Assembly (NCBI GenBank): GCA_029259835.1
Contig: JAJDEL010000407.1
Location: 1-19,815 of the forward strand
DNA: 19,815 bases
Direction: 5' to 3'
Source of the DNA: Planctomicrobium sp.
Lineage (GTDB): Bacteria; Planctomycetota; Planctomycetia; Planctomycetales; Planctomycetaceae
Shown: positions 7,249 through 15,785 of the stretch, piece by piece
Numbering within the stretch: position 1 is the first letter of the stretch
Layout of the letters: each line of letters begins with the position of its first letter
Notes under the pieces: model-generated
Database searches by the model: none
The model's input: the letters and a program-made list of their open reading frames with translations, nothing else
What the model was told of the DNA's origin: nothing
Translations under genes and position numbers: made by a program

Positions 7249-8886
7249 GTGATGCTCGAAAATGCAGACGAGACACTTCCTGAAACGAGTCGTCCGACCG
7301 AACACCACCCAGAGAGCCATCATTGGGACATTCGGCGATTTGTGACTGGAGTTGTCGCTGCAATCGTGGTGGCGATTCTATTTGATGTCGGTGTGTATCG
7401 AGGTTTTGGTCCGACAGGTTGGGCAGCGTTCTTCGGCGGCAGTCTACTGTCGTATTTTTTCGCAACCATCGGGAATTCGTCGCGAAAGTCGTCGTGGCTA
7501 ATTGCCTTAATGATGTGCGCTCTCGTCGCGCGACTGACCTGGATGGGAAGCGTCTGGCAGTGCTGCATCGGGTTGGTTCTGCTGCCGACATATGCGATGT
7601 CCCGACTGGGAATTGTTCCTTACCTGATGACCGTTTTCCTCTATTGCGTGCAGTCCACATTCGCTGGATTTGTGAGTTTGGGAAGATGCTTATTGAAATT
7701 TCCGTTCGGCAAATTTCACATCACACCTGCACTGTTGCTGCCGGTTGCTTTGCCGCTGTTGGCAGTATTGATATTTGGATCGATTTTCATCGCTGCGAAC
7801 CCGGATCTTTCGAAACTGGCTCAGGATTGGGTCACGAACGTGGAGCAATGGTTAAGCGATTTCTTCACTGGGATGGATTTGATTGAACTGGACGTCTTCA
7901 TTGTCATTTTTTGGCTTGCCTTGGGACAGTTGCTCCCGCTGATGCAGGACGTCCTAGTCGGTCAATCGAGAGACGTTGAGAAAAATGAGATTCACTCTGC
8001 GTCGCAGAAAGAAGCGGCGCTGTTTCAGGCGTTCCGGAATACGTTACTTGCCGTGATCGGATTGTTCGTCATTTATCTTGTATTTGAATTTCAGACCCTG
8101 TGGTTCCGTGAATTCCCTCAAGGGTTCTACTACGCCGGTTATGCCCATCAGGGAGCCGCCTGGCTGACGTTTGCTCTCGCTCTGGCAACAGCGATGTTGT
8201 CTTTAATCTTTCGTGGAGCGATTCAAGCTGACCCACGATTGCCGCAACTGAAACGCCTGGCCTGGATTTGGTCCGCAGCAAACTTTGTGCTGGCACTTGC
8301 AGTTTACAACCGGATGTGGATTTACGTTGACTTCAATGGCATGACACGAATGCGCGTTGTTGCTCTGTTCGGAATTTCAACGGTTGTCGTTGGATTTTTG
8401 CTTGTGATTTGGAAGATACGATTCGAGCACGGATTTTTTTGGCTCATTCAGCGTCAGCTTTGGGCATTCGTCATCGCAATCTATCTGCTAACAATCACGC
8501 CGGTTGATTATCTGATCCATACATACAACGCCCGTCAGATTCTCTCCGGCAACTTGGCACCTTCGGTGCAGATCACTGAACATCCGGTCGACGAAAGTGG
8601 TTGGCTGGCACTCGTGCCTCTCCTCGATTGTGAAGATGAATTCATCCGCAACGGCATACGAGAGAAATTGGCTGATATTCACCGACGCGATACGCGACTC
8701 GACTCCGTCAGCAAAAGAAAGAGACGTTGGTCATCACAGCCCGACCATTGGACGGCACGTCAGCTTGTACGAGATCAACTTATGCAAGCACTTGATAATC
8801 ATGAGGCAACTCTTCTCGAAACGCCACATCGTAAAGGGACACCGGATTGGGACCGATACAAAGCTTACGCTTATCAATGGTATTGA
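7249..8886 (+). CDS. Polytopic membrane protein, DUF4173-like
   Basis: About 11 hydrophobic helices fill the first 425 residues of this 545-residue protein, leaving a basic, soluble C-terminal region. The stretch FRNTLLAVIGLFVIYLVFEF followed by YAGYAHQGAAWLTF, then NGMTRMRVVALFGI, and the YNARQILSG segment after the last helix, follow the layout I know from DUF4173 family proteins. That family has no established biochemical role. The C-terminal part ends RKGTPDWDRYKAYAYQWY and may face the cytoplasm, judging from Arg/Lys density. GTG at 7249 and ATG at 7252 are adjacent possible starts and neither has a clean ribosome site. The stop is 79 bases from the stop of the convergent DUF309 gene, with an imperfect palindrome between them. 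Confidence 0.75.
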   Translation: MMLENADETLPETSRPTEHHPESHHWDIRRFVTGVVAAIVVAILFDVGVYRGFGPTGWAAFFGGSLLSYFFATIGNSSRKSSWLIALMMCALVARLTWMGSVWQCCIGLVLLPTYAMSRLGIVPYLMTVFLYCVQSTFAGFVSLGRCLLKFPFGKFHITPALLLPVALPLLAVLIFGSIFIAANPDLSKLAQDWVTNVEQWLSDFFTGMDLIELDVFIVIFWLALGQLLPLMQDVLVGQSRDVEKNEIHSASQKEAALFQAFRNTLLAVIGLFVIYLVFEFQTLWFREFPQGFYYAGYAHQGAAWLTFALALATAMLSLIFRGAIQADPRLPQLKRLAWIWSAANFVLALAVYNRMWIYVDFNGMTRMRVVALFGISTVVVGFLLVIWKIRFEHGFFWLIQRQLWAFVIAIYLLTITPVDYLIHTYNARQILSGNLAPSVQITEHPVDESGWLALVPLLDCEDEFIRNGIREKLADIHRRDTRLDSVSKRKRRWSSQPDHWTARQLVRDQLMQALDNHEATLLETPHRKGTPDWDRYKAYAYQWY

Positions 8887-8907
8887 GAGTCGGTTTGAAA
8901 ATTGAGC

Positions 8908-8937
8908 TTTACCCCTCACTTTAAGTGAGCGGCTAAA
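8908..8937. repeat. Imperfect intergenic palindrome between convergent genes
   Basis: CTCACTT and AAGTGAG form a 7-base stem around a single T. The arms continue as TTTA-CC with one C:C mismatch and a bulged C, closing with TTTA/TAAA. There is no clear T-run on either side, so it is a poor intrinsic terminator despite its position between two stops. On the minus strand it begins TTTAGCC, like the palindrome at 13638-13658, which suggests a REP-like element. Confidence 0.55.
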
Positions 8938-8965
8938 CGAGACGGCAGTTAATAACGTCGCTTGA

Positions 8966-9412
8966 TTAACCATCGATCTCCAAAGTCGCCAACATCGATT
9001 CAATGGCCTCGACAAGTTCTTTGTGTGATGGCAGCTGATCCGCGAATCGCTCGACGACGTTTGGCTGCGAAGTGTTCAAGAGTTCCTGTGCTCGTTTCAA
9101 ATGTCGGTGGGTGCCGGCTTTGTTTTCTTCAAGGCACTTCACGCCTGCGGCGGCGAGCTTGATTAAGCCTTTGACGTAGTCGGCCTCATCCCCGCTCCTA
9201 CCAAGAACAATCCACGCCTGTTCCCAGGCTTCGTGCGCTTCCCAGAAGTATCCGTGCTGAAACAGTTCCAGCCCGCGGTGGAATTTTTCATCGAGATCGA
9301 ATGGGCCGACTTCATGCTTTCCAAAGGAATGTCCTTGGGGATCGGAAAACGGATGCGGCGTTTTGCCTGGGACGTATGTGTAAGGAGGAAAATCGGAGGG
9401 CGATTTATTCAT
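8966..9412 (-). CDS. DUF309 family protein
   Basis: This 148-residue soluble protein carries the DUF309 signature: FHRGLELFQHGYFWEAHEAW, with His/Glu/Trp positions that are conserved in the family, followed by GLIKLAAAGVKCLEENKAGT and two helices. The preceding PPYTYVPGKTPHPFSDPQGH is the N-terminal pattern seen in planctomycete members. For that reason I start at the ATG at 9412, although the frame extends to a GTG at 9502. Neither site has a good ribosome-binding sequence. The family is all-helical and its function is unproven. The gene is convergent with the DUF4173-like gene and divergent from the lipoprotein gene, so it is probably transcribed alone. Confidence 0.8.
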   Translation of the reverse strand: MNKSPSDFPPYTYVPGKTPHPFSDPQGHSFGKHEVGPFDLDEKFHRGLELFQHGYFWEAHEAWEQAWIVLGRSGDEADYVKGLIKLAAAGVKCLEENKAGTHRHLKRAQELLNTSQPNVVERFADQLPSHKELVEAIESMLATLEIDG

Positions 9413-9606
9413 CGTGAGATCGAAAATGTGGGAGATTTGGTACGAGAACTGAGCTTGACCATTAAACGCGTTACTTATAGACGAAATAAAGATTTCATTC
9501 ACACTACGGTCGGTTCGTTTCTGAATCGATTACAAACAGTCATTTATTCAATCACTCAACGTTGCGGGATAATCAGGCAGCCTTCGCGGGCCTGAAAGGA
9601 GATATG

Positions 9607-10359
9607 ATGCGTACTTTCGGCACTGGACTTTTGGTTATGATTTCGATGCTTCCCTTGGGATGCACAACAGCCAAAACCACAAACACAGCAAGGACTTCCA
9701 CTGAACAACTGTTGGTCGCGAACGCTGTGGATCAGGCGTTAGATAAGATCGATTTCACCCCATTTTACGACCGTTCCGTGTTTTTGAATGAGAAGTATAT
9801 CGAGTGTACCGACAAGCCATACGTGATTGCATCGGTTCGGCATCGGTTGCTAAAGGCTGGCAGTCGACTGGTCGATTCTGCCGATAAAAGTGACGTGACG
9901 GTCGAACTTCGAAGTGGTGCAGTTGGAACACTTTCGTCCGATTCCTACATAGGAGTTCCGGAGATTGTTTTGCCGGGCGTGTTGACGCTACCTGAGATTC
10001 GGCTCGCAGAACGCAAAAGTCAATTAGGAACTGCTAAACTCGGGCTTGTCGCGTATGAAACTCAAACCGGACGGGCGCTTGGGTCTGGTGGAATGACACT
10101 CGCTCAATCGCAAGACAACAACTGGTACGTCGCCGGGGCCGGTCCGTTTCAAAGCGGAGCCATTCAAGAGGAAATCGGAGACGGGACAACCGGGGCAGCC
10201 GCTTTGAAGTACACCGATGTGCCTAACGTCGTCGCTTTCACCGCGCCTGCAGTATTGAATGAACAACTCGCTCAGGAAGCTGAACCTCTGCAGGCAGTCG
10301 ATCCTGTTTCACTGGAGAAACAAACGAACAATCCAGACTGGGTCAAACCGTCGAATTGA
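9607..10359 (+). CDS. Small lipoprotein, DUF6655-like
   Basis: AAAGGAG at 9595-9601 is followed by two adjacent ATG codons. The second gives 5-base spacing and is chosen; the first adds one Met. The product is about 250 residues with a lipoprotein signal: hydrophobic core LLVMISMLPLG and then Cys21. The mature part begins TTAKTTNTARTSTEQLLVAN and contains a conserved-looking segment around DQALDKIDFTPFYDRSVFL. That opening resembles proteins labelled DUF6655 in planctomycetes; I hold that assignment loosely. The rest suggests a compact alpha/beta domain with Gly-rich loops. The protein is expected on the periplasmic face of a membrane. There is no enzyme motif. The gene ends at a bidirectional terminator shared with the convergent cytochrome gene. 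Confidence 0.75.
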   Translation: MRTFGTGLLVMISMLPLGCTTAKTTNTARTSTEQLLVANAVDQALDKIDFTPFYDRSVFLNEKYIECTDKPYVIASVRHRLLKAGSRLVDSADKSDVTVELRSGAVGTLSSDSYIGVPEIVLPGVLTLPEIRLAERKSQLGTAKLGLVAYETQTGRALGSGGMTLAQSQDNNWYVAGAGPFQSGAIQEEIGDGTTGAAALKYTDVPNVVAFTAPAVLNEQLAQEAEPLQAVDPVSLEKQTNNPDWVKPSN

Positions 10360-10385
10360 CATGAGTCTGACCGATCAATGACAAC

Positions 10386-10421
10386 AAAAAAGCCCGGCTT
10401 TTCAGAAAAGCCGGGCTTTTT
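10386..10421. terminator. Bidirectional intrinsic terminator between convergent genes
   Basis: AGCCCGGCTTTT (10391-10402) pairs with AAAAGCCGGGCT (10406-10417) around the loop CAG. An A-run (10386-10390) lies on the left and a T-run (10417-10421) on the right, so it should stop both the plus-strand lipoprotein transcript and the minus-strand cytochrome transcript. The core matches the terminator at 3907. Confidence 0.92.
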
Positions 10422-10462
10422 GCAATTTGATTCTTTATCGATGAAAGAACGGATAAATGGTG

Positions 10463-13400
10463 CTACTTAATCACTTCTTTCGGAACCAGACCGTCCAGGT
10501 AGCGCCAGTTTTTGATGAAGGAAATGACGTCTGCCATTTGTTGTTTGTTGATCGTTCGTTCCAGACCGACCGGCATCAATGAGACGCCATTGTTTTTGAA
10601 TTGCTCAATCTCGTCTCGGGCAATCGTGACGATCTTTCCTTCTGGTTGCTTGAGTGTGATCGACGAAGATGTCTCGGCGGTCACAATGCCAGTATGAACG
10701 CGACCATCGGTATCAAGAACATTGAAGCTGAAGTAGTTCGCGTCGATCGCGCGATTTGGATCAACGATGTTAGTGAGTAAGAAGATAGGCGTCTTCGTTC
10801 GCGAATCGGAAATGTCCGGCGCGACATCAATTCCGACACCGCCGATTTTGTGACAGGTGGCGCAGTTCTTCTCGAAGACGACTTTCCCACGTAGGGGGTC
10901 TGACTTCATTGTTAAACTGACCTGATAGTCCGCGAGGACTTTCACTCGATCTGCAGGCGGTTCCTTCTTGAGCAATTTCTTCGCTCGCGCGACGAGTCTG
11001 CCATCTTTGTGACGGTAGAGGTTTTTCTCGGACGTCGCATCAATTTCCAAAGGGGGCACACGGCCGGCTTCAATTTCGTCGAGCAGAGTCGGTGCCAGAC
11101 TGGAATTACTGGCCATTGCCAGAAGAATACTCCGGCGAACGCTCCCGCGTCGTTTCGGTAGCAACGCTTTCAGCGCTGGATTCACTTGATCGGCCGGTCT
11201 CTTGAGCAGTGCAGAGAGTGCCAACGACGCGCGGTTCGCATCGCCGGAGCCGGTGGCGGTAATGAGTTGTTGGAGTGTTTCGTCGTCATCGGCGAGGCTG
11301 AGGAGATCGAAGATGATCACAGAGAGTTCCGGGGTCATTGGACTAGAAGCGAGCGTCTGTTTCGCTTCTTCGAATGCCGCAGAAATCGTCGCTTGCTCGT
11401 TGGCTGGCAATTTTTCGATGAGTGCTGTCAGCGCGGCGCGTCCGCCTGGAATGCCTCTTGAAATACCTGCGATTGCACTCATGCGGTTCAATGAAGAATC
11501 CCTGTCGGACTCCAACACTAACTTGAGAAGCCTTTCAGTTTGACCGTCTTGATTTTGTCGAGCTACGAGTTGTGCCAGGTCTCGTACGACGGTGAGAGAC
11601 AATCGATCTATTGCCTTCGAACTTTCTTGATCTTTAGCTTGAAATTTGTTGATTTCTTCAATGAATTTGGTGCAGACGTCGAGAGAATTTTTTCTGGCAG
11701 CGATTTGTAAAAACGTAGAAGTCCAAAAAGGATCGTATTGCTCAGTATACTCATATTTACCAGGCATCGATTTACTTAATAATTGCTTCAGTACAATTTG
11801 CTGGTTTACTGGAGAGAGATTCGACCATGGGATTCGTCCTAAAATCTCAAAAACATGTGCTCTAAATGGAATACCACTGTGCCTCTGTTTGAAAGATTGA
11901 TTGACCAGTTTCTTCCATTCTGGTTGATCGTGGAACTTTGCCTGACCTAGTTCAAAAAACGAGCGAATGAAGTAAATGTTATTCGAGTTTTTCATCACCG
12001 CAGAAAGATCGTCAATCGTTAAGGATTCAAATGTAGCCAGTAGAGACAGAATGTACTTTGTCCCGTTCAATTCCGGTTTCTGAATTTGTGAACGAATGGA
12101 GTCGACAACTTTCTTGGGATCCGATTGAAGAAGAAGCCGCTGGGCATGACGCTCTTTCCAAGTTGAAATCCCAAATAAGGCAGCAACCATTTCGTCGATT
12201 GCCGATTCGTTGAAGGATTCTATCTCGTGGTCAAATACGGCTAGTCGTTCTTTTCGCACGACTCTCCAAATACGGCCTCTATCTGTCCCAAGGGTGAGAT
12301 CGGGACGATCTTTGAGCTCGACGGGCATGAATTGAGGATGTTCTATAACGGCTCGATACATATCAACAATGTAGAGTGCTTTGTCAGGACCGTGCGACAA
12401 ATTCACTGGTCGAAACCATTCATCTTTGGTCCTCAGAAACTCTCGTTCTTTTCGTTCAGGTAGAGAACGAGACGTTGGTCCAATGGGATGTTGTACTTCA
12501 CGATGAACGAGGTTCGCGGTCGGATCGCAGGTAAAGCTGTTTCCGTTAAACTCAAGTCCGAGTGAAGAATCATTGTAAATCATCACACCACAGGCTGCTG
12601 TGAATTGATTTGCGTGTAGGTTCGATGTTGTCCACGTTCGTGAAATGGGGTAGAGCTTTGACGCTTCACCGGCTGCAGCGACATCTTCATAATGTCTTGC
12701 GATTCGCAAACCGGGTGTGAGATTCAGTTGTTCGTTTTCGAGGACAATCTGACGGCAGGGGTTGCGATTCGTGCAAACAAAGCGATTTCCATAATTATCA
12801 AATGCCAACCCAAACTGTCCCATGCCGGCGATGGCTTCGTATTTGCCGCTCAGTGGGTCGAAGCGAAAGTCTCTTCCGGAGATGGAGAGCGGTTTTGCAT
12901 CGGGGTCGAGCCCCCAGGGATTGTCTTTGCCGGGGACGATATCGCCGCCGCGTAGTCCGTTGGCGACGTAGATTTTGCAGTCCATGGCGAGTTGTGGATG
13001 GTTGTGGCGGAGCTGTGGGTTCTTGGTTGCGAAACCCTGAAACCAGACTTGTCGGTCATCGGCTTTGCCATCGTTGTTGGTGTCTCGCATGAATTCGATT
13101 TTGCCATCGGTCGTGACGATGACGCCGTCTTTCCAGAACATCAATCCGTTCGCGAACAGCAATTTCTCCGCAAATGTGACTGGGTTCGTGTAGCGACCAT
13201 CTCCATCGTCGTCGCTAAGCACGCGAATCCGCGACAGCCCCGGCTGACCTTCGCCGGGACCGTTCGGATAGTCGGTGTATTCAACAACCCAGAGCTTGCC
13301 ATCGGTATTGAAAGCGATGTGCACCGGATCAATCACATCTGGTTCACAGGCAACAAGTTCGATCTTGCAATCTGGATGCAACTCAAAATGTTTGGATGCT

Positions 13401-13516
13401 TCTTCAGGAGAGTAAGGCCCGAAGCCTTCGGTTTCAGTTTCTTGTGCGGTGGCAAAACCGAATGAGATTGCGAAACAAACTAAGCCAAGAGTGACAAGTC
13501 GAAAAATCATCTGCAT
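10463..13516 (-). CDS. PVC-type dehydrogenase propeller with HEAT-like region and C-terminal CxxCH cytochrome domain
   Basis: The 1017-residue protein starts at an ATG with GAGG about 6 bases upstream and has a signal peptide (LVTLGLVCFAISFGFATAQE), so it acts outside the cytoplasm. Residues about 40-410 form a propeller of the membrane-bound dehydrogenase type: DGKLWVVEYTDYPNGPG, GLMFWKDGVIVTTDGKIEF, ALYIVDMYRAVIEHPQ. Residues about 450-850 are helical and HEAT-like. The end carries one c-type heme site, CATCH (Cys885, Cys888, His889), and a later SLMPVGLE segment whose Met is a plausible second heme ligand. This three-part layout is a known large expanded family in planctomycetes, presumed to oxidise sugars or related substrates and pass electrons to the heme. 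The substrate is unknown. The middle of the gene is clearly more AT-rich than its ends. It is convergent with the lipoprotein gene. Confidence 0.92.
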   Translation of the reverse strand: MQMIFRLVTLGLVCFAISFGFATAQETETEGFGPYSPEEASKHFELHPDCKIELVACEPDVIDPVHIAFNTDGKLWVVEYTDYPNGPGEGQPGLSRIRVLSDDDGDGRYTNPVTFAEKLLFANGLMFWKDGVIVTTDGKIEFMRDTNNDGKADDRQVWFQGFATKNPQLRHNHPQLAMDCKIYVANGLRGGDIVPGKDNPWGLDPDAKPLSISGRDFRFDPLSGKYEAIAGMGQFGLAFDNYGNRFVCTNRNPCRQIVLENEQLNLTPGLRIARHYEDVAAAGEASKLYPISRTWTTSNLHANQFTAACGVMIYNDSSLGLEFNGNSFTCDPTANLVHREVQHPIGPTSRSLPERKEREFLRTKDEWFRPVNLSHGPDKALYIVDMYRAVIEHPQFMPVELKDRPDLTLGTDRGRIWRVVRKERLAVFDHEIESFNESAIDEMVAALFGISTWKERHAQRLLLQSDPKKVVDSIRSQIQKPELNGTKYILSLLATFESLTIDDLSAVMKNSNNIYFIRSFFELGQAKFHDQPEWKKLVNQSFKQRHSGIPFRAHVFEILGRIPWSNLSPVNQQIVLKQLLSKSMPGKYEYTEQYDPFWTSTFLQIAARKNSLDVCTKFIEEINKFQAKDQESSKAIDRLSLTVVRDLAQLVARQNQDGQTERLLKLVLESDRDSSLNRMSAIAGISRGIPGGRAALTALIEKLPANEQATISAAFEEAKQTLASSPMTPELSVIIFDLLSLADDDETLQQLITATGSGDANRASLALSALLKRPADQVNPALKALLPKRRGSVRRSILLAMASNSSLAPTLLDEIEAGRVPPLEIDATSEKNLYRHKDGRLVARAKKLLKKEPPADRVKVLADYQVSLTMKSDPLRGKVVFEKNCATCHKIGGVGIDVAPDISDSRTKTPIFLLTNIVDPNRAIDANYFSFNVLDTDGRVHTGIVTAETSSSITLKQPEGKIVTIARDEIEQFKNNGVSLMPVGLERTINKQQMADVISFIKNWRYLDGLVPKEVIK

Positions 13517-13637
13517 GTGTGCCTCGTATTATCCTGGAGTGAGGTTTTGGTGGGGAAATCAGTGTAAAGGAAGATCCATCGAATCAAAAGTGACAGGCCG
13601 TTTCTTGAGTAGATTGGATGTCCAATGTTGATTCCCC

Positions 13638-13658
13638 CCCCCGGTGAATCACCGGGGG
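13638..13658. repeat. GC-rich perfect palindrome with flanking C-run
   Basis: CCCCCGGTG pairs with CACCGGGGG around the loop AAT. The C-run extends left to nine bases (13634-13642). It lies 35 bases after the hydrolase stop and about 120 bases before the cytochrome start. No T-run follows on the minus strand, so it is not a standard terminator. On that strand it is preceded by CTTAGCC. I recall similar GGTGATTCACC palindromes as dispersed repeats in planctomycetes. Confidence 0.7.
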
Positions 13659-13692
13659 CTAAGTGGGGGAGGAAAGCTTGGCTGTCAATTTT

Positions 13693-14586
13693 CTATTCAA
13701 GCAGCCCGCGAACCAGCATCCAGTTGGCGGCTCTCTCGGGCCAGGTGTGGACGTTGGAACCTTCGACCTTGCGAAGTCCATAGCCGTGACCGCCACTTTC
13801 GTAGATGTGAAGCTCCGCTGGCAAGCCGAGGCGTTTCATCGCTTTGTAATACTCGATGCTGCTGAGTGAAGTCACTCCATCGTTGTGTGCGTGAACCAGG
13901 AGTGTCGGCGGCGTATTTTTGTCGACGACAACTTCTGCTCGCAAACCAGATTCGTCCTTGTTCAGCAACTTCCAGGGGTAGATGAGCATTGTAAAATCGG
14001 GGCGAGCGGAGACTTCATCGATTTTGTCTCGCTTGCCGTCTTTGTGTTGAACGTCCAACTTCGTAGATGCAATTGCTGCTGCATTGCCGCCGGCGGAGAA
14101 ACCGATGATGCCGACAAGGTTCGAATCGAGATCCCATTGTTCCGCCTTGAAGCGAATCAAACGAATGGCACGTTGTGCATCCTGAACAGGCTTCAACCAA
14201 TCCTGGTCCAGTTTTCGGGTTGGTGATCGGTAATAAAGAACGAAGGCAGTGACTCCAACTGAATTGAACCACTCGGCAACTTCAGCCCCCTCTTTCCCCA
14301 CCACGTCGTAGCTGTAACCACCTCCTGGTACGATGACGACGGATGTTCCGTTGGATTTTCCAGTCGGGGGATCGAAGCGTTTGATGAACGGAGTTTCAAT
14401 GTCAGTGATGCGCACCGCTGGCGGATTTTCGTTTTCTCTCGCCGGAAGAATTCGTCCGACTTCTGAAGTAGGCTTGTTTGCAGATGCTTGAGACCAGAGG
14501 AAATACGTTGGATGCAAATCGTCAGCAAATGCAATCTGGCAAATGCAAATAATCGAAATGGGCAAAAAGAGAGTAGCACGTGTCAT
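13693..14586 (-). CDS. Secreted alpha/beta hydrolase (acetyl-xylan-esterase-like)
   Basis: I start at the ATG at 14586, which has AGGCGA at 6 bases and leads straight into a signal peptide (LFLPISIICICQIAFA); an upstream ATG at 14625 would add 13 polar residues. The 297-residue protein carries PGGGYSYDVVGKEG (oxyanion region), the nucleophile motif GFSAGGN with Ser164, Asp236 in HAHNDGVTS and His267 in SGGHGYG, so the triad is complete. The pattern fits exported esterases of the acetyl-xylan esterase/BD-FAE type, which remove acyl groups from polysaccharides; the real substrate is not shown. It lies upstream of the cytochrome gene on the same strand with a 176-base gap containing a palindrome, and divergent from the glycosyltransferase. 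It would suit a periplasmic polysaccharide-degrading role alongside the sulfatase. Confidence 0.88.
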   Translation of the reverse strand: MTRATLFLPISIICICQIAFADDLHPTYFLWSQASANKPTSEVGRILPARENENPPAVRITDIETPFIKRFDPPTGKSNGTSVVIVPGGGYSYDVVGKEGAEVAEWFNSVGVTAFVLYYRSPTRKLDQDWLKPVQDAQRAIRLIRFKAEQWDLDSNLVGIIGFSAGGNAAAIASTKLDVQHKDGKRDKIDEVSARPDFTMLIYPWKLLNKDESGLRAEVVVDKNTPPTLLVHAHNDGVTSLSSIEYYKAMKRLGLPAELHIYESGGHGYGLRKVEGSNVHTWPERAANWMLVRGLLE

Positions 14587-14764
14587 GGTTTCGCCTGAGA
14601 TAATGTTTGCAAGGTGCGTTGTCATGGACAGTAGCGAATTTGGTGTTCTGGTGCGAAGCGAAAAATCGTTTGTTCGAAGACTTGTTTAGACATCAGCCGT
14701 TCCAAAATCCCATTGCAGTGGATATGTTGAAGCGGCAGATCCATTACGTTGCCAGGACACATTC

Positions 14765-15724
14765 ATGCTATCGATCATGATTCCAGTCTTAAATGAAGAA
14801 GAGTCGTTGCTCGAACTTCATCGTCAGATCAATGAAAGTTGCCAGTCGAGTGAGATCGAATTTGAGATCATCTTTGTCGATGATGGTTCGACCGATACAT
14901 CCTGGAAGGTCATTTCCGAACTGTCCGAATCGGACGCGCGCGTTTCAGGTATCAAGTTCCGACGCAACTTCGGCAAAGCTGCGGCGCTGACCGCCGGGAT
15001 GAAGGCAGTTCGCGGCGAGACAATCATGATGATGGACGCCGACTTGCAAGATGACCCGGCGGAGATTCCCAACTTTCTGGCGAAAATCAATGACGGGTTT
15101 GACGTCGCCAACGGTTGGAAAGAGCGGCGTCTGGACCCCTGGCATAAGGTCTATCCGAGCAAAGTTTTTAACTGGATGGTCGGTTCGCTGACCGGACTCC
15201 ATCTGCATGACCACAACTGTGGCATTAAAATGTTTCGAACCCAAGTGGCTCAGGAAATCCGGCTGTATGGAGAAATGCACCGCTTCATCGCTGTCCTTGC
15301 ACACGCTCGCGGTTTCTCAGTTGCAGAAGTTCCTGTTCATCACCGTCCACGACAGTTCGGATATTCCAAGTATGGAGTCAGGCGGTTCCTGCGAGGTTTT
15401 TTGGACTTACTGACAGTGAAGTTTCTGACCGGATTTGGTCAACGACCACAGCATATGCTGGGCGGATTTGGACTCTTCTTCTTCGCGCTGGGAACTTTGG
15501 GTCTTACCTACCTGGGATTGTTGTGGACTCTGATGAATGTTGTTCCAGTTTTCGAAGCAAGCCCAATCGGTGGTCGACCACTGCTGCTTTATTCGGTCGC
15601 ATCCCTGCTGTTGGGAGGGCAGGGAATCTCGCTTGGAATGCTGGCGGAGTTGATCGTCGCGAACACTGGTCGAGAGAGCGACAGCTATAGCATCTCAGAA
15701 CGAACTCCGGCTGCCGATGTTTGA
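14765..15724 (+). CDS. Family 2 glycosyltransferase, polyprenyl-phosphate type (DPM1/GtrB-like)
   Basis: This 319-residue membrane protein starts at an ATG with AGGA about 8 bases upstream. The GT-A domain opens [15 protein letters not shown] and has [11 protein letters not shown], then the metal-binding [10 protein letters not shown] with Asp91 and Asp93, and [11 protein letters not shown] with [29 protein letters not shown] is the late motif of polyprenyl-phosphate sugar transferases. Two hydrophobic helices (about 233-258 and 272-300) close the protein. Enzymes of this layout move a sugar from a nucleotide donor to a lipid-linked phosphate at the cytoplasmic membrane face, feeding glycan or lipopolysaccharide modification. 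The sugar cannot be told from sequence. No flippase or acceptor-transferase gene is nearby. It is divergent from the esterase and convergent with the DUF1573 gene, so probably monocistronic. Confidence 0.93.
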   Translation: MLSIMIPVLNEEESLLELHRQINESCQSSEIEFEIIFVDDGSTDTSWKVISELSESDARVSGIKFRRNFGKAAALTAGMKAVRGETIMMMDADLQDDPAEIPNFLAKINDGFDVANGWKERRLDPWHKVYPSKVFNWMVGSLTGLHLHDHNCGIKMFRTQVAQEIRLYGEMHRFIAVLAHARGFSVAEVPVHHRPRQFGYSKYGVRRFLRGFLDLLTVKFLTGFGQRPQHMLGGFGLFFFALGTLGLTYLGLLWTLMNVVPVFEASPIGGRPLLLYSVASLLLGGQGISLGMLAELIVANTGRESDSYSISERTPAADV

Positions 15725-15785
15725 CCTGTGCGATCAAGCTTAGCTCTCGTCACGTCAAATCTGACTCCCATGAAAATCACGGTTT

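Noticed and set aside
13638..13658. Intrinsic terminator of the esterase gene
   Set aside because: The stem is strong, but no T-run follows it on the minus strand. A REP-like repeat explains it better.
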